Part shown: positions 31,910 through 44,490 of the stretch, in pieces
How positions within the stretch are numbered: position 1 is the first letter of the stretch
How the letters are laid out: every line of letters starts with the position of its first letter
DNA from: Artemia franciscana
Lineage: Eukaryota; Arthropoda; Branchiopoda; Anostraca; Artemiidae
Assembly: GCF_032884065.1 (NCBI RefSeq)
Contig: NC_088875.1
Coordinates: forward strand, 44,997,291 to 45,061,290
Reading direction: 5' to 3'
Length of the DNA stretch: 64,000 nucleotides
Notes under the pieces: model-generated
Databases searched by the model: none
Told to the model about the DNA's origin: nothing
What the model saw: the letters and a program-made list of their open reading frames with translations, nothing else
Made by a program: the position numbers and the translations under genes

Positions 31910-34560
31910 TATAAGTCTATATAGTATAACAAAATATAGTCTAATAATAGGAAAGCAGTATAGTCTGTATCAAAACGTTTTGGCTTAAATAACTAAATGT
32001 TTTACCCCATGCTATGCATCTTTAAATTTTCCTTTTATTTATAAATTAATCTTAAAAAGCAACTTTTATAATGAAGTATGGAGCAAAGTTGAAGCTTAGA
32101 AGGAATAAAATTTACTCCTTCGGAGATTATGCAATATATATCGGAAAAACAATTTCAAATCAACTAGCCCTTTACTGAAAACACAAAACCAACGTATCCA
32201 AACATGATTAGAAACAGATCCTACAGTATCCTGAAGAAGCTAAAAGACTGATTTATAAATCTCTCGACAGTCTTTTAACGGCCATGAAATCATTAAAACT
32301 TTAATATACAATTTTTGTTTTCTAAGAAACTCAAGCAAGCCTAGTTTTGAGCAAACCAATAGTTTTTCAAAATTCTATGAATAGAGGGAAATATCACGGG
32401 CCAGTGTATTTGAAATATTTTTCAGATATATGTTACATAAGCTGCAAAGTATTAATTTTTTTGTTATGAGTTTCAATTTCACTCTTTACTGCCATACGAA
32501 GAACTTTATTTTAAAGTCAGCTTTCACTTATGCGTCCAAGTTAGGCGATGAAACTATAAAAATAAACATGAATTTTTGTTAAAAAACGGACATCAAATAT
32601 AGGTTTTTCTTTGAATCTGAATAGATTCTACCAAAAATTTACTTTTAATAATATGTAATTTTGTCTTACAAAAATCTTTGCATCTTTGAGGGAATGTAGC
32701 CAAAAGTTCAATTATTTATGAGCTATTGTTCAAAGTGCAAAATGTACATCTTAGCCCCCGACTCTAATTATCAGATTTGTGTTCTCTCATAATCTATCAA
32801 TTCCACTCTAATTTTCTTGATGGGCTCCTGGCCCTAACTATCAGCAAAATTTTCTCTTTTTCTTGTACAAGTCCCTCTAACCTTGTTTCTTCCTTTTCCT
32901 TTTTCCTGCGATAATCTTTTACGTGTTGGGCGAATAAGGCAGCTAAATGGGAGAGACAGAAAAAAAAAACAGCTAGAATTTCACTCACCTGCAAATCCAG
33001 ACACCAAAAAACCTGGGTTGCATGGTCTTCTTTCAGTTTCGATTAACCAGCCATTGTTGGTGATAAATTTTACAGTTGTGAATTGTCATGATTGGCCAGA
33101 ATGTCAGAGGGCAGAGGCCATACTTTTGGTTTGTTTCCTTTTTTCCGGTGAGCTTTGGGCTCATTTTCATACGTTTGAGAGATAATATGTAAGTTCCCTA
33201 CAGTCTACCGCGCCTACAATTTTGCTCTAGGCTAGGTCAAGATTTTGGAAGGTTTGAAGCGACTTTTGCTTTAGGAGAATTCGTCTCTTATTTGGTGAGA
33301 GTATCCTATAAGATAAAATGTTCTCAAAGTTCTTATGTATAGATAAAAGTTATCCGTTCGGTAGGACCTTCGGGATACCCCTCCCCTGCCTGGCACTGAG
33401 CGTGGCGGCCCGAAGTAGTAACTGAGTAGTAGCACATCAAATAAGAGGTTTCTTCTTCTCTGGGACGATATTAATATAAAAAAAAACCTATTCAGCTAAA
33501 TTTTCATATTTAATTTGAGTTTTACTTGTTTTAAAATTTATTTTTTCATTTACATTAGTACCTCATGTAAGTTTGTTTTGCTATGATTGTTTATTTAATT
33601 TATGTTCATTTTGGGCTTCATTTATCCTTTAATTGTAAATTCTGGTTATTTTGAGTTTGAATTATTTTAGGATTTATATCTGCTGATCTTCAGTTTAATA
33701 TGGCCTTTTGTTGTTTTTTTTTTTCGGAAAATATCTTTTCCTGAAAGCTGTTTTTACATTAATTTCTGTTCATTTTTTATTGCCAGGTATTTAGTTAAGC
33801 ATAACCTGTATTTCAGGGGGGGCTAGAGATTTGAATCATTCATACCATTCCCATAGAAGTGCTTCTGGGAAAAACATGATAAATGTTTTTTATTTTTCTT
33901 TGAACAACTTCTTTTTCGAAAATTTTTGAAATAAAATAATTATTCCTACCCTTTAATTAATTTCTCCGGTTTTTTATGTTCCTAGAATAAGAATTATAAT
34001 TTATAATTTTAATCTAATAATTCTATTTAGTGGCTTTTGATTTATTTCAATATCCCATTAATATTCTCTGAAAGCTTCAACTAAATGCCATCAGCCGTGC
34101 CTGGGATATTTCAGATACGCCCTTCTGACAACTTAGATATTGGAAGCCAAATTCATTCTCAAGGTCACTTATTTGGCGGAAATTTCTTACAAAATTAATC
34201 GAACTTACTTTGTATTTGCAAGGTTCAAACGGATCAGATATTTTTGTAGTTTAAGAATGTTCATAAAAACCTTATGCCATCGAAAAGTTGAATTGATAAT
34301 GGCAAGTATGATTGTTATGAAATACTTGAAACCTTTATTATTGAAAACAAAGTGCAGCCTAAGACGAACGTCCTGTCTGTAATTTTTAGTCATTTATTAC
34401 TGTTAAAAAATAATTTTGACGACCATTTTTGGAAAGAGATGAAAAAGTTTGATTCATTGAGTTGGATTTGTAACCCATATTAAGACGACATACCAACTGG
34501 TATGTCAACAAAAGAAAGTGAAGAACTCATTGATTTATCGGAAGACGCGTTGCTGAAAAA
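31910..34560. other. No gene called; one weak exon-like stretch
   Basis: AT-rich DNA without recognised repeats. The one coding-like piece is 33037-33147, preceded by tcttctttcag and followed by ccggtgagc. It reads SINQPLLVINFTVVNCHDWP and onward for 37 codons in one frame. The evidence is too thin for a gene call. Frames at 34140-34393 overlap on both strands and are not supported. Confidence 0.3.
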
Positions 34561-34579
34561 CAGAACCGTAAACTATTTT

Positions 34580-35330
34580 TATTACTACTAACAACTCACC
34601 GCAGCACAAAGTGGCCTGAGGCCAACATAGATACGTACGCTCCTCCTCCATCCTAATCCATTCAAAGCCTCCCTCCTAACACCCAAAAAGGAAGTTCCCA
34701 TTTCCCTTAGATCTTTCTTCATGATATCCTTCTACCATAACCACGGACGACCTGTTTTCCATTTAGCACTAGACGGTAGGCCAAAAAGAACCATCTTCAG
34801 CAGTCTGACATTCTTCATCCACAGAACAAGCCCTTGCCATCTCAATCTTTTTCTCATTATAGCCCGAGAAAGCGGAACTGATCCATAGTTTTTCTACAAC
34901 CTATTGTTTGAAATACAGTCACTCAGCAAGGTACCCAAAACAATCCGTAGGCAATTCCCCTGGAAAACATCTAGCTTCATTCATTTTTTTGAGCACCCAT
35001 GCTTCAGAATCATATTTGACCACTGTCATCCCTGTAGCTTCCAATACTCTAATCTTGGTTTGCAGTCTTATTCTGCTATTCTTCCAAACTTGCCAAAAAA
35101 ACACCCTGAGCCTTGGCTATTCTAGTTTTAACATCTTCGCTACTACCACCGTCTTTACTAATAATATTACAAAGGTAAGTGAAGCTGTCCACTTGATCAA
35201 TCTTTTCGTTACCCAACATTACCTTTTCATCGTCACTTATTCTTAGCTTTAGCGAGTTAGTCTTCTTAACACTAATTTTCAGATCTACTCTATCACCATG
35301 AACTCGCAAAACCTCTAAAAATCGCAATAC
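34580..35330 (-). pseudogene. LINE 3' ORF remnant (RTE/CR1-like C-terminal region)
   Basis: On the minus strand, DLKISVKKTNSLKLRI and DSFTYLCNIISKDGGSSEDV, then TRIAKAQGVF and QTKIRVLEATGMTVVKYDSE, are the conserved block after the reverse-transcriptase palm in RTE-like elements (here with the FTYL and YDSEAW motifs). After a frameshift near 35095 the frame continues to about 34919, then decays further toward 34580. The catalytic YADD part is missing, so the copy is truncated at both ends. It belongs to a different subfamily from the element at 16.1-18.4 kb. Confidence 0.75.
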
Positions 35331-35784
35331 TGGCTCTCAGTTGCTGATAACTACCCATACCTGTTTGATGAAGCTATGAAAGCCTCCCTCCTCTTTACTA
35401 CCTTAGACCTGTATGATGTAAGATTTTTGGCTATGCTTTACATTAAAACTAATAACAGAAATAAATTGGATGCATGAAACTCACTGCGATTAAAAGTAAA
35501 TAAAGTTGAAGTGATGCTGAAACTGTAGTGAAGAAAAATCGGAAGCAAACACATTTTTCCTATTGAAAAAACTTTGTAAAAAAACAACTTTCAGGTGTAG
35601 TTATGTAAGTAATAAAAATTATCTAAGTCGATAATTTTTCTTTTTTTCTTCTTGTATTCACTGTATTTTTCTTGCATCACTTGTACTTTTTTCCATTTCA
35701 ATTAGAACAAATACGTACCACTACTCATCACTACGGAATCTGAGTATTACCAATATGAATGCTCGTTACCACCACCCACTTAAC

Positions 35785-35836
35785 TATCGCTCGAGACCCA
35801 CTGGGGGGTCGCGGCCCATAGTTTGGGAAACGCTAC
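35785..35836. mobile_element. Terminal end of a hAT-like element
   Basis: The sequence ctggggggtcgcggcccata followed by gtttgggaaacgct is the complement of the widespread hAT end that starts CAG, then TTCCCAAACT and a GGGCCGCGACCCCCC-type stretch. Only one end is visible; I found no matching inverted end nearby. Identification rests on known hAT (Charlie-type) ends. Confidence 0.5.
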
Positions 35837-35904
35837 TCGAGGTTGTTCCATTGCCCCACTAGAGACGGAGAAGGAAAAAGAAGAAAAAATAGAGACATCA
35901 GTGC

Positions 35905-36230
35905 TTTCCATGCAAAAAGTGATTGTTCTTGTAGTTCAAGAACGGGGGGGGGGCTATAGTGAGAATATTTAAAGTATAGTGATTCCAAAGGTTTCCTTCT
36001 CATGTCTAAACAATACCGTTTTGCGGGGTTTCAGGCTCTTTTTCGGAAATCCTATAAAAATGTATATTGGCAGTAACATTTTACTCTTAAGGTTATCCAA
36101 ATTATAGTTATCATTCCTGAATCAGCTACAAATAGCATTATTTCTCACTAGGCAGTTTTTTCAAAATATTCGTTTATAATGAGACGTGATTCACTCTTTA
36201 CCAGGTTGCAACCGTCGCTGCAGCCCTAAT
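35905..36230. repeat. Third copy of the 3336 repeat, then an inverted SINE-like copy
   Basis: 35905-36065 (ctttccatgcaaaaagtgat ... tatagtgattccaaa ... tttcaggctctttttcgga) matches 3340-3530 in the same orientation. At 36178-36222 the complement of the SINE-like core is present (gagacgtgattcactcttta, cgtcgctgcagccct). The same two repeats are neighbours near 2243-2690, so they may form one composite element. Confidence 0.55.
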
Positions 36231-36379
36231 GGAAAGCCAGTATGTTCTAACAAGAGCTAAGAGCTCATGTGGCACTTGTGACGAGGCCGGAAGAGCCAAG
36301 AGCTCATATGGTACGAGCTCTAGCAAAATTATAAGAATGAATAGACGGATTTAAAAGGAAAATCGGAGGCTTAATGCCG

Positions 36380-38017
36380 ATCGGGATTTAAATTAAGAGC
36401 TCTGAGTCACGAGGTCCTTCTAAATATCAAAATTCAATAAGATCCTATCACCCACTCGGAAGTTATAAATACCTCATTTTTTTCTAATTTTTCCTCTCCC
36501 TTCAGCCTCCCACATGGTAAAATCGGGGGAGACGACTTTATCAAGTCAATTTGTGCAGCTTCCTGACACGCCTACCAATTTTTATCGTCTTAGCACGTCC
36601 AGAAGTACCAAACTCGCCAAAGCACTGAACCCCACCCACTAACTCCCCCAAAGAGAGTGGATCCAATACGGTTACGTCAATCGCGTATCTACGACATTTG
36701 CTTATTCTACCCACCAAGTTTCATCCTAAATTCTCCACTCAAAGCGTTTTCAAAGATTTCCAGGTTCCCCTCCAACTCCCGCCAATGTCAACAGATCTGG
36801 TCGGTATTTGGAATAAGAGCTCGGAGACATGAGTTCCTTCTAAATATTAAATTTCATTAAGATCCGGTCACCTGCTCTTAAACTGAAAATGCTCAATTTT
36901 TCTATTTTTTCCCAATTAACACGCCCCGGCTCCCCAAAAGAGAACGGATCCGTTCCAATTGTATTAATCACGTATATATAACTTGTGCTTATTCTTCCAA
37001 TCAAATTTCATCCCAATTTCTCCACTCTAAGCGTTTTCCAAGATTTCCGGTTTCCAAGATTTTTGTTTCCCCCCTCCAACACCCCATATCCCCGGATCCG
37101 ATTCGAATTGAAAGTGGAGCATCTGAGACATAAAATCCTTCTATATATCAATTTTCATTAAGATCCCATCACCCATTCGTATGATAAAGATACCTCAATT
37201 TTCACGTTTTCCAAGAATTCCGGTTTCCCCCTCCAACACCCCATCGTCACCAGATCTGGTCGAAATTTAAAATGAGAGCTCTAAAGCCCATGATTCCTCT
37301 AAATATCAAATTTCATTAAGATCTGATCCCCGTTCGTCCCACCAAGTTTTATCCTGATCTCTCCACTTTAAGCGTCTTCCAAGATTTACGGTTCCGTCAC
37401 CCCCCCCCCCCCCCAATGACACTAGCTCCAGTCGGAATTTAAAATAAGAGATCTGAGTGACAAGGTACTTCTAAATATGACATTTCATTAAGATTCGATC
37501 ACTCCTTCATAAGTTAAAAATACCTCATTTTTTCTAATAACTGAATTACCCCTCCACAACTCCCTGAAATAGAGCAGATCCGTTCCAGTTATGTCAATCA
37601 CGTATCTTGGACTTGTGCCTATTTTCCAACCGTTTCATCCCAATCTCTCCACTCTAAGCGTTTTTCAAGATTTTAGGTTCCCCCCAACTCCTCTCAGTGT
37701 CACCGTATCCGGTTGGAATATAAAATAAAAGCTCTGAGACACAACATCCTTCTAAATATCAAATTTCATTAAGGTCCCATCACTCGTTCGTAAGTTAAAA
37801 ATACCTCATTTTTTCTAGTTTTTCGATTTAACCCCTCCCCCCCCAGATGGTCGAATTGGGGCAACAACAATTTCTAATTTAATCTGATTCCTTATACACC
37901 TGCCAAATTTCATCGTCCTACCTTACCTGGAAGTGCATAAACTAGCAAAACCGAGACAGACCGACCGACAGAATTTTCGATCGCTATATGTCACTTGGTA
38001 GATACCAAGTGCCATAG
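36380..38017 (+). repeat. Tandem-repeat element ending in a hairpin
   Basis: A module containing aataagagctctgagacac, ccttctaaatatcaaatttc, attaagatccgatcacc, aagttaaaaatacctcattt and ctccactctaagcgttttcc recurs about six times, with starts near 36390, 36812, 37098, 37272, 37441 and 37722. Spacing is irregular (169-421 bp). A 15-base C run sits near 37400. The block ends with gaccgaccgacagaattttc and a perfect hairpin (37992-38000 with 38003-38011, cacttggta/taccaagtg). Internal tandem repeats plus a terminal hairpin resemble non-autonomous Helitron/Helentron elements; this is inference. Confidence 0.6.
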
Positions 38018-38364
38018 AAAACAACGTACAGGTGGTATTGGGAAGGCAATGAGAGATTCATCGAAGTCTTTGGCCTTCTTATTTAACTTTATTTCAACAC
38101 AAATATACATACAGTCTTAAGAAACAGTGCACTTACCAAGTGGCCATGGGCACCCATAATGGGGGGTAGGGGTGCCAGCCCTTGGCTGAATGACTCTGCC
38201 CTATATTTTATTTTGAGATTTCTGCTATACAACATTGGAAGTGTCGATTAGACCAGGTAGTCCCCGCAAAAAAATTTCTTATGGGTGCCCATGCTAGTGG
38301 CATACTTAAGCACTGCCAATTAAACAATACTAAAATGAAAGTGGCCTTAAACTGACTTGCAAAA

Positions 38365-39335
38365 CAAAAAAACTTGAACTATTGCCCCGTAGATTTAACT
38401 TTCAGATAATTTTTAAGCAGCCTCTGAAACAAAGTTTCTTATTAATTAAATATATAATCTGATATTGTATATTTCTATGTTGTCATTTCACTTATGATCA
38501 AAAAGGCCATGTGGTCTGAAATATTATGGATATCACATAGAACATCGTTTGGAGGTAACACAATATTTTGATTTATGATTTAGCAGTCTTACCTGGTTTT
38601 ATTTCTCCAAATGCATTTTGTGAGGTTTGACCCATCCGATGATTCTCATGAGTAAAACGCTTTATTTTAGGAAATAAATCCAAATACTCCTCTAGGTTTT
38701 TTGCATGATTAATTTTCAGATTTATTTTGTAATATGGGTGATTCCCGACAAGTCGTTTTTAAACACTAAAAAAGTGCCAGCCGCGAATATACAACAAAAA
38801 TCACTGTAACAGAAAAACACTGTAATACAGTAACAAAATTTTAACTATTGCCCGAGGATTTAACTTTCAGACAATTTTTAAGCAGCCTCTGAAAGCAGCC
38901 TCTTGTTATTTATTAAATATATAATCTGATATCATATATTTCTATATTTTCGTTTTATTTATGAACAAAAAGGCATGTGGTCAGCGATGTTATGTATATC
39001 ACATAGTTCATCGTTTTGAGGCATCACAGTATTTTGCTTTATGCTTCAGCAGTCTTGCCTGGTTTTGTGAAATTTCTCCAAATGCATTTTGTGAGGTTTG
39101 ACCCATCCAAGGATTCTTATGAGAAAAACGCTTTATTTTAGGAAATAAATCCAAATACCCCTGTAGGTTTTTTGCATGATTAATTTTTAGATTTATTTTG
39201 CAATATAGGTGATTTTTAAAACTTAAGATTTTTGATTTTTTACAGGTGATTTTAAAAACTTCTGTAATAAGTCGTTTTTAAAACTTAAAAAAGTGCCAGC
39301 CGCGAATATGCGGCAAAAAATAAAGCTGGCTCATG
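38365..39335 (+). repeat. Tandem duplication of a 470-bp unit
   Basis: Bases 38374-38808 and 38842-39310 are about 88% alike (aactattgcccc-gagga start, gatttaactttcagataatt, gaggtttgacccatccgatg, gtgccagccgcgaatat end). A third partial copy is at 41395-41520, on the far side of the satellite, so the satellite grew inside this unit. Confidence 0.75.
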
Positions 39336-41620
39336 AGACGGTCCACTGAAAACTGTAACAAATATGTTTACTTTCTCATGAATCTACAAGATTTTCAAAT
39401 TATTGATAAGTAGATTTTAAAATTTTGATTTCAAAATTCAAAATTAGATTTTCAAATTTAAAAATGAAAGCAGTTCTTTCCCGACAATGTGATTGTGATT
39501 CCCGAAAAGCCGTTTTTAAATCTTAAAAAAGTGCCAGCCACGATTATGCGACAAAAAAAAAGCAGGCTTATAAGACTGTCCACTGAAAACTGTAATAAAT
39601 ATGTTACTTGCTCATGAATCTACAAGATTTTCAAATTATTTCAAATAGGTTTTGAAATTTTGATTTCAAAATTCAAAATTAGATTCAAAATTAAGCTGGC
39701 TCATAAGACTGTCCACTGAAAGCTGTAACAAATATGTTACTTTCTCATGAATCTACAAGATTTTCAAATTATTTCAAATAGGTTTTGAAATTTTGATTTC
39801 AAAATTCAAAATTAGATTCAAGATTAAGCTGGCTCATAAGACTGTCCACTGAAAGCTGTAACAAATATGTTACTTTCTCATGAATCTACAAGATTTTCAA
39901 ATTATTTCAAATAGGTTTTGAAATTTTGATTTCAAAATTCAAAATTAGATTCAAAATTAAGCTGGCTCATAAGACTGTCCACTGAAAGCTGTAACAAATA
40001 TGTAACTTTCTCAAGAATCTACAAGATTTTCAAATTATTGATACATAGATTTTAAAATTTTGATTTCAAAATTCAAAATTAGATTTTTAAATTTAAAAAT
40101 GAAAGCAGTTCTTTCCCGACAATGTGATTGTGATTCCCGACAAGCCGTTTTTAAATCTTAAAAAAGTGCCAGCCGCAAATATGTGACAAAAAAAGCAGGC
40201 TTATAAGACTGTCCACTGAAAACTGTAATAAATATGTTACTTGCTCATGAATCTACAGGATTTTCAAATTATTTAAAATAGGTTTTGAAATTTTGATTTC
40301 AAAATTCAAAATTAGATTCAAAATTAAGCTGGCTCATAAGACTGTCCACTGAAAGCTGTAACAAATATGTTACTTTCTCATGAATCTACAAGATTTTCAA
40401 ATTATTTAAAATAGGTTTTGAAATTTTGATTTCAAAATTCAAAATTAGATTCAAAATTAAGCTGGCTCATAAGACTGTCCACTGAAAGCTGTAACAAATA
40501 TGTTACTTTCTCATGAATCTACAAGATTTTCAAATTATTTCAAATAGGTTTTGAAATTTTGATTTCAAAATTCAAAATTAGATTCAAAATTAAGCTGGCT
40601 CATAAGACTGTCCACTGAAAGCTGTAACAAATATGTTACTTTCTCATGAATCTACAAGATTTTCAAATTATTGATACATAGATTTTAAAATTTTGATTTC
40701 AAAATTCAAAATTAGATTTTCAAATTTAAAAATGAAAGCAGTTCTTTCCCGACAATGTGATTGTGATTCCCGACAAGCCGTTTTTAAATCTTAAAAAAGT
40801 GCCAGCCGCAAATATGTGACAAAAAAAGCAGGCTTATAAGACTGTCCACTGAAAACTGTAATAAATATGTTACTTGCTCATGAATCTACAGGATTTTCAA
40901 ATTATTTAAAATAGGTTTTGAAATTTTGATTTCAAAATTCAAAATTAGATTCAAAATTAAGCTGGCTCATAAGACTGCCCACTGAAAGCTGTAACAAATG
41001 TGTTACTTTCTCATGAATCTACAAGATTTTCAAATTATTGATACATAGATTTTAAAATTTTGATTTAAAAATTCAAAATTATATTTTCAAATTTCAAAAT
41101 GAAAGCAGCCCTTTCCCGACAATGTGATTGTGATTCCCGACAAGTCGTTTTTAAACCTTAAAAAAGTGCCAGCCGCAAATATGCGACAAAAAATAAAGCT
41201 GGCTCATAAGACTGTCCACTGAAAACTGTAATAAATATGTTACTTGCTCATGAATCTACAATATTTTCAATTTATTGATAGATAGGTTTTAAAATTTTGA
41301 TTTCAAAATTCAAAATTAGATTCAAAATTAGATTTTCAAATTTCAAAATGAAAGCAGCCTTGAACTGACTTGTCAAACAAAAAACAATGAACCACTATGG
41401 AAAAATTTGAACTATTGCCCCGTAGATTTAACTTTAAGATAATTTTCAAGCCGCCCCTGAAACAAAGTTTTTTATTAATTAACTATATAATGTAATATCT
41501 TACATTTCTATGTTTTCTTTTTGACTGTCCAGTGAAAATTGCAACAAATATGTTACTTGCTCATGAATCCACAAGATTTTCAAATTATTGATAAATAGAT
41601 TTTCAAACTATTATTCAATT
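39310..41620 (+). repeat. Satellite array with higher-order repeat structure
   Basis: A monomer of about 133 bp (starting aagctggctcataagactgt and ending caaaattagattcaaaatt) occurs near 39561, 39693, 39826, 39959, 40194, 40326, 40459, 40591, 40826, 40957 and 41200. A longer spacer (cccgacaatgtgattgtgat through gtgccagccgcaaatatg) appears near 39477, 40112, 40744 and 41110. The distances are 635, 632 and 366 bp: two higher-order units of four monomers, then one shortened by exactly two monomers. Position-specific variants (for example ctacaggatttt in the first monomer of units two and three; gatacatagat in the last of each) confirm the hierarchy. Confidence 0.9.
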
Positions 41621-41913
41621 CATGAAATTAAACTTACGAACTAAAGGATATAGGGGAAGGTATTGGATGTCTTGGAACCACTTAGAAAAATTTTGTGCTA
41701 TGAACCATTTTGTGCGTATTTCGAATTTTGTGTGACCTTGGAGCTCATTTTGAAGAAACAGCTCCAGAAACTTCTTTGAAAATATATAAGGTACTAAAGA
41801 ATCTTTTAACTGACTAACCTTCATGACATTCAGGGATTTGTTTACTTTTATAAAGTTGTGCATAAGAATAAAGGAAAACACGAACTTTTGTTAGTGTTTG
41901 AATATGTCAGAGA

Positions 41914-42600
41914 ATTTTAATCAGTTTATCTCTATAGAGAGGTAAGTACGTGCCTCCAGGATACTTAATTTAACGAGTGTGGCTTCACCTTAATTTGACC
42001 TTTTTCGGAAAGCTGATTTTCATCTCAATCCTATGGTAAGGCTAACGATCGGATTGTGGAATTATCATTTAGGGTATTAAATAGATTTTAATCCATTTAG
42101 GGAGTTAAAAAACTTCATTTACCATACAGAATAACGTTATTTAGGATTAAATAGATCCAGGGTATTCAGTAGTTTTTATTTTACAAAGGAAATTGTAGCT
42201 TCACCCAAATTGACTAAAAAAAAGACCAAAAATGAAGCAAAAATACCTAAAATGATCTAAAGTGACGCCAAAATTTTAATCAGTTTTCTGTAAAGAGAGG
42301 TTAGTACGTGCCTCCAGGATACTTTTTTTTTTAATGAAGTGTGGCTTCACCTTAATATCAGCTTTTTCGCAAAACGATTTTCATCTCAATCCTATTGTAA
42401 AATTAACAATCGGATTGTGGAATTATAATTTAGGGTATTAAATTGCTTTTAATCCATTTAGGGAGATGAAAAACTTCATTTAGGATACAAAATAACGTTA
42501 TTTGGGGATAGAATGGATCCAGGATATTCAATAGTTTTTATTTTTCAAGGGAAATTGTAGCTTCACCTAAATTGACGCAAAAAAAATGTCATTTATGGTA
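41914..42600 (+). repeat. Tandem duplication of about 357 bp
   Basis: 41914-42210 and 42271-42571 share ttttaatcagtttatctcta-type starts, gtacgtgcctccaggatact, ctcatctcaatcct-like text, cggattgtggaattat and taacgttatttaggattaaa. Further decayed echoes (tttagggtattaaa, gaaattccagtttcacctga) run to about 43150. Frame 41615-41881 (minus) lies just upstream and has no recognisable domain. Confidence 0.7.
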
Positions 42601-42740
42601 TTTTAATAGCCTCCAGAATACAGGAAATAGCAGATTCAACTGAATGTCATGTTTTATAGTAATGTCATTGGGGGTATTAAAAAAAAAACAGGGTTTTTCT
42701 TACAAAAGAAATTCCAGTTTCACCTGAATTTAGCTTTGCA

Positions 42741-42935
42741 CATTTAGAGCCAGGGCTTTATCCAGGATCTTTTTGTGGGGGGAGGGAGGTTATACAGGAT
42801 TTTTGGGGGGTGGGAGGGGGTTTCCAAAAATTTCAAAAAGCGCATATGAAATTTGTTTCTATTCAGTTTTGTTACGTTTTTACGAATCGAAAAAACATTT
42901 CAGGGGGTGTTGAAAATCCCTGGCCCCTCCTTGTT
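42741..42935. mobile_element. hAT-type MITE, second copy
   Basis: Starts agccagggctttatccagga and ends around aaaatccctggcccctcctt. The interior shares ttttgttacgtttttacga and acatttca with the 14250-14445 copy. About 195 bp, as in copy 1; target duplications are not clear here. Confidence 0.6.
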
Positions 42936-42959
42936 TAGGTCATTAAATAGTTCTTGTTT

Positions 42960-44205
42960 AGGGAATTAAAGTTATCAACTAGATTGTTGATAGTTTGTGT
43001 TTTATAAAGGAGAGTGCAGCTTCATCCGAATTTTGCCTTTAATAATAAGGTCATCTAGGGTATTAAAAAACTGTGGGGCATTAAATAGTTTCATTAGCAG
43101 TTTTTCATCTACAAAGGACTGTGTGGACTCAACTAAAGTTTGCCTGTATCAGTAGGTTTTTCTCATCTTAATCTGATTTTAAATTAGAGTTCGACTAGGA
43201 ATTCTCATTTGCATGAAGAATCCATCTCAACCAAGGGTAAATCTAGATATACCCCTTAAAACAAGAGAACTCACCTAAGGCAAGCCAGTGGAGAAACTCA
43301 ATACACAGAAGCGACCTCATAAGTTCTTCTTTAGGGAATCTAAATTGAAGTTTAGTGTTGATTGCCCATCAATATTACATTGTAATTTTCAATGGTACTT
43401 CATTTGATGAACTACAGCCGAACTATGGAATTCATTAAATATTAAGAGATAGTTGATAAATACACCCAAAACCTTGATTAATAGATTTCCAAATATTCAG
43501 GCCTTCTATACCCATACTCATGCTTAGGATACCCATTTATACACCTTTTTATAATTATCTCCCTTTTCTTATGATATAACCAAATGATGCTTATGATAAA
43601 GCCAAATGATGAAGAATATTAAACTCACACACAAAAAAAAATACAATGGTAGCGAATATGCTCCTTTTCTAGTCATGGATAAAAGAATTATCATTTGTAG
43701 GAAAAATCCATCGGAAGGATTTAATTTTTATTGATTTCCCTACGATTGGAAAATCAAACCGTCAATCCTAGATATTTTTTCCAGTAACATGCTTTAACTT
43801 TGTTCGCAGTGGGTTCCAACAGTTGTTTCCGCATTCAACATGGTCAACCCGACAAGAATTTTAAGGGTTTTTATCCTAAGTTCTTTCAAGGGAAACAAAA
43901 TTAAGTGTGAATCGAACCAAAAAAAAAAAGAAGTGAAAAACTGCTTTGTGTCCGTGCTTTTTGAAGATAATTTTTCCCCACAAATACGTTGTCTATTTGA
44001 TTTCCACAATAATGCGGTTTTTTAATTTCTGGACCTCAGTAAATTGTTCATGCAAATGTAATCTTCCAGATATCTGTCAGGTACGCTCAATTGCACCTAA
44101 TATAGGGTAGGGGAAAAACGAACTACACTACCACTTCTTATTTCTAATTCTATCATCTATTAGATTTTCACCGAGGATAGTTTTTGGTGCTGTTTGGTGT
44201 TACTT
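42960..44205. other. No gene called
   Basis: AT-rich sequence with decayed echoes of the preceding tandem repeat to about 43150. The frames 43794-44009 (minus) and 43840-44025 (plus) overlap antisense and show no domain. No splice-bounded frame of interest was noticed. Confidence 0.35.
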
Positions 44206-44490
44206 AGTCACTCTCATTGGTTTACTTCTCTCAAATCTTAATCTATAGGCTGAGATCTAAATGACTTTAGGTGTAGACTGCTAGACGTGTAAAGCCAAAG
44301 CCGATTATATGAGATGTAGCTGGAGACGCAGTCCTAAGGTTGATCTCACATATTTGCGAGAGCCTAAGGATCCAAGTCTGTTATTGATGGGGTTTCAAGG
44401 CTTGAGTTACCGTGTAGAGGAAGCCCCACTATGGTTTTGCCTTTATTGTATGATTTTGGCTAATCGGAATATTTGAGTATGTAATTCCAA

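Noticed and set aside
39310-41620. CRISPR array
   Set aside because: Units are 133 bp with no short unique spacers, and the surroundings are eukaryotic transposons. It is a satellite.
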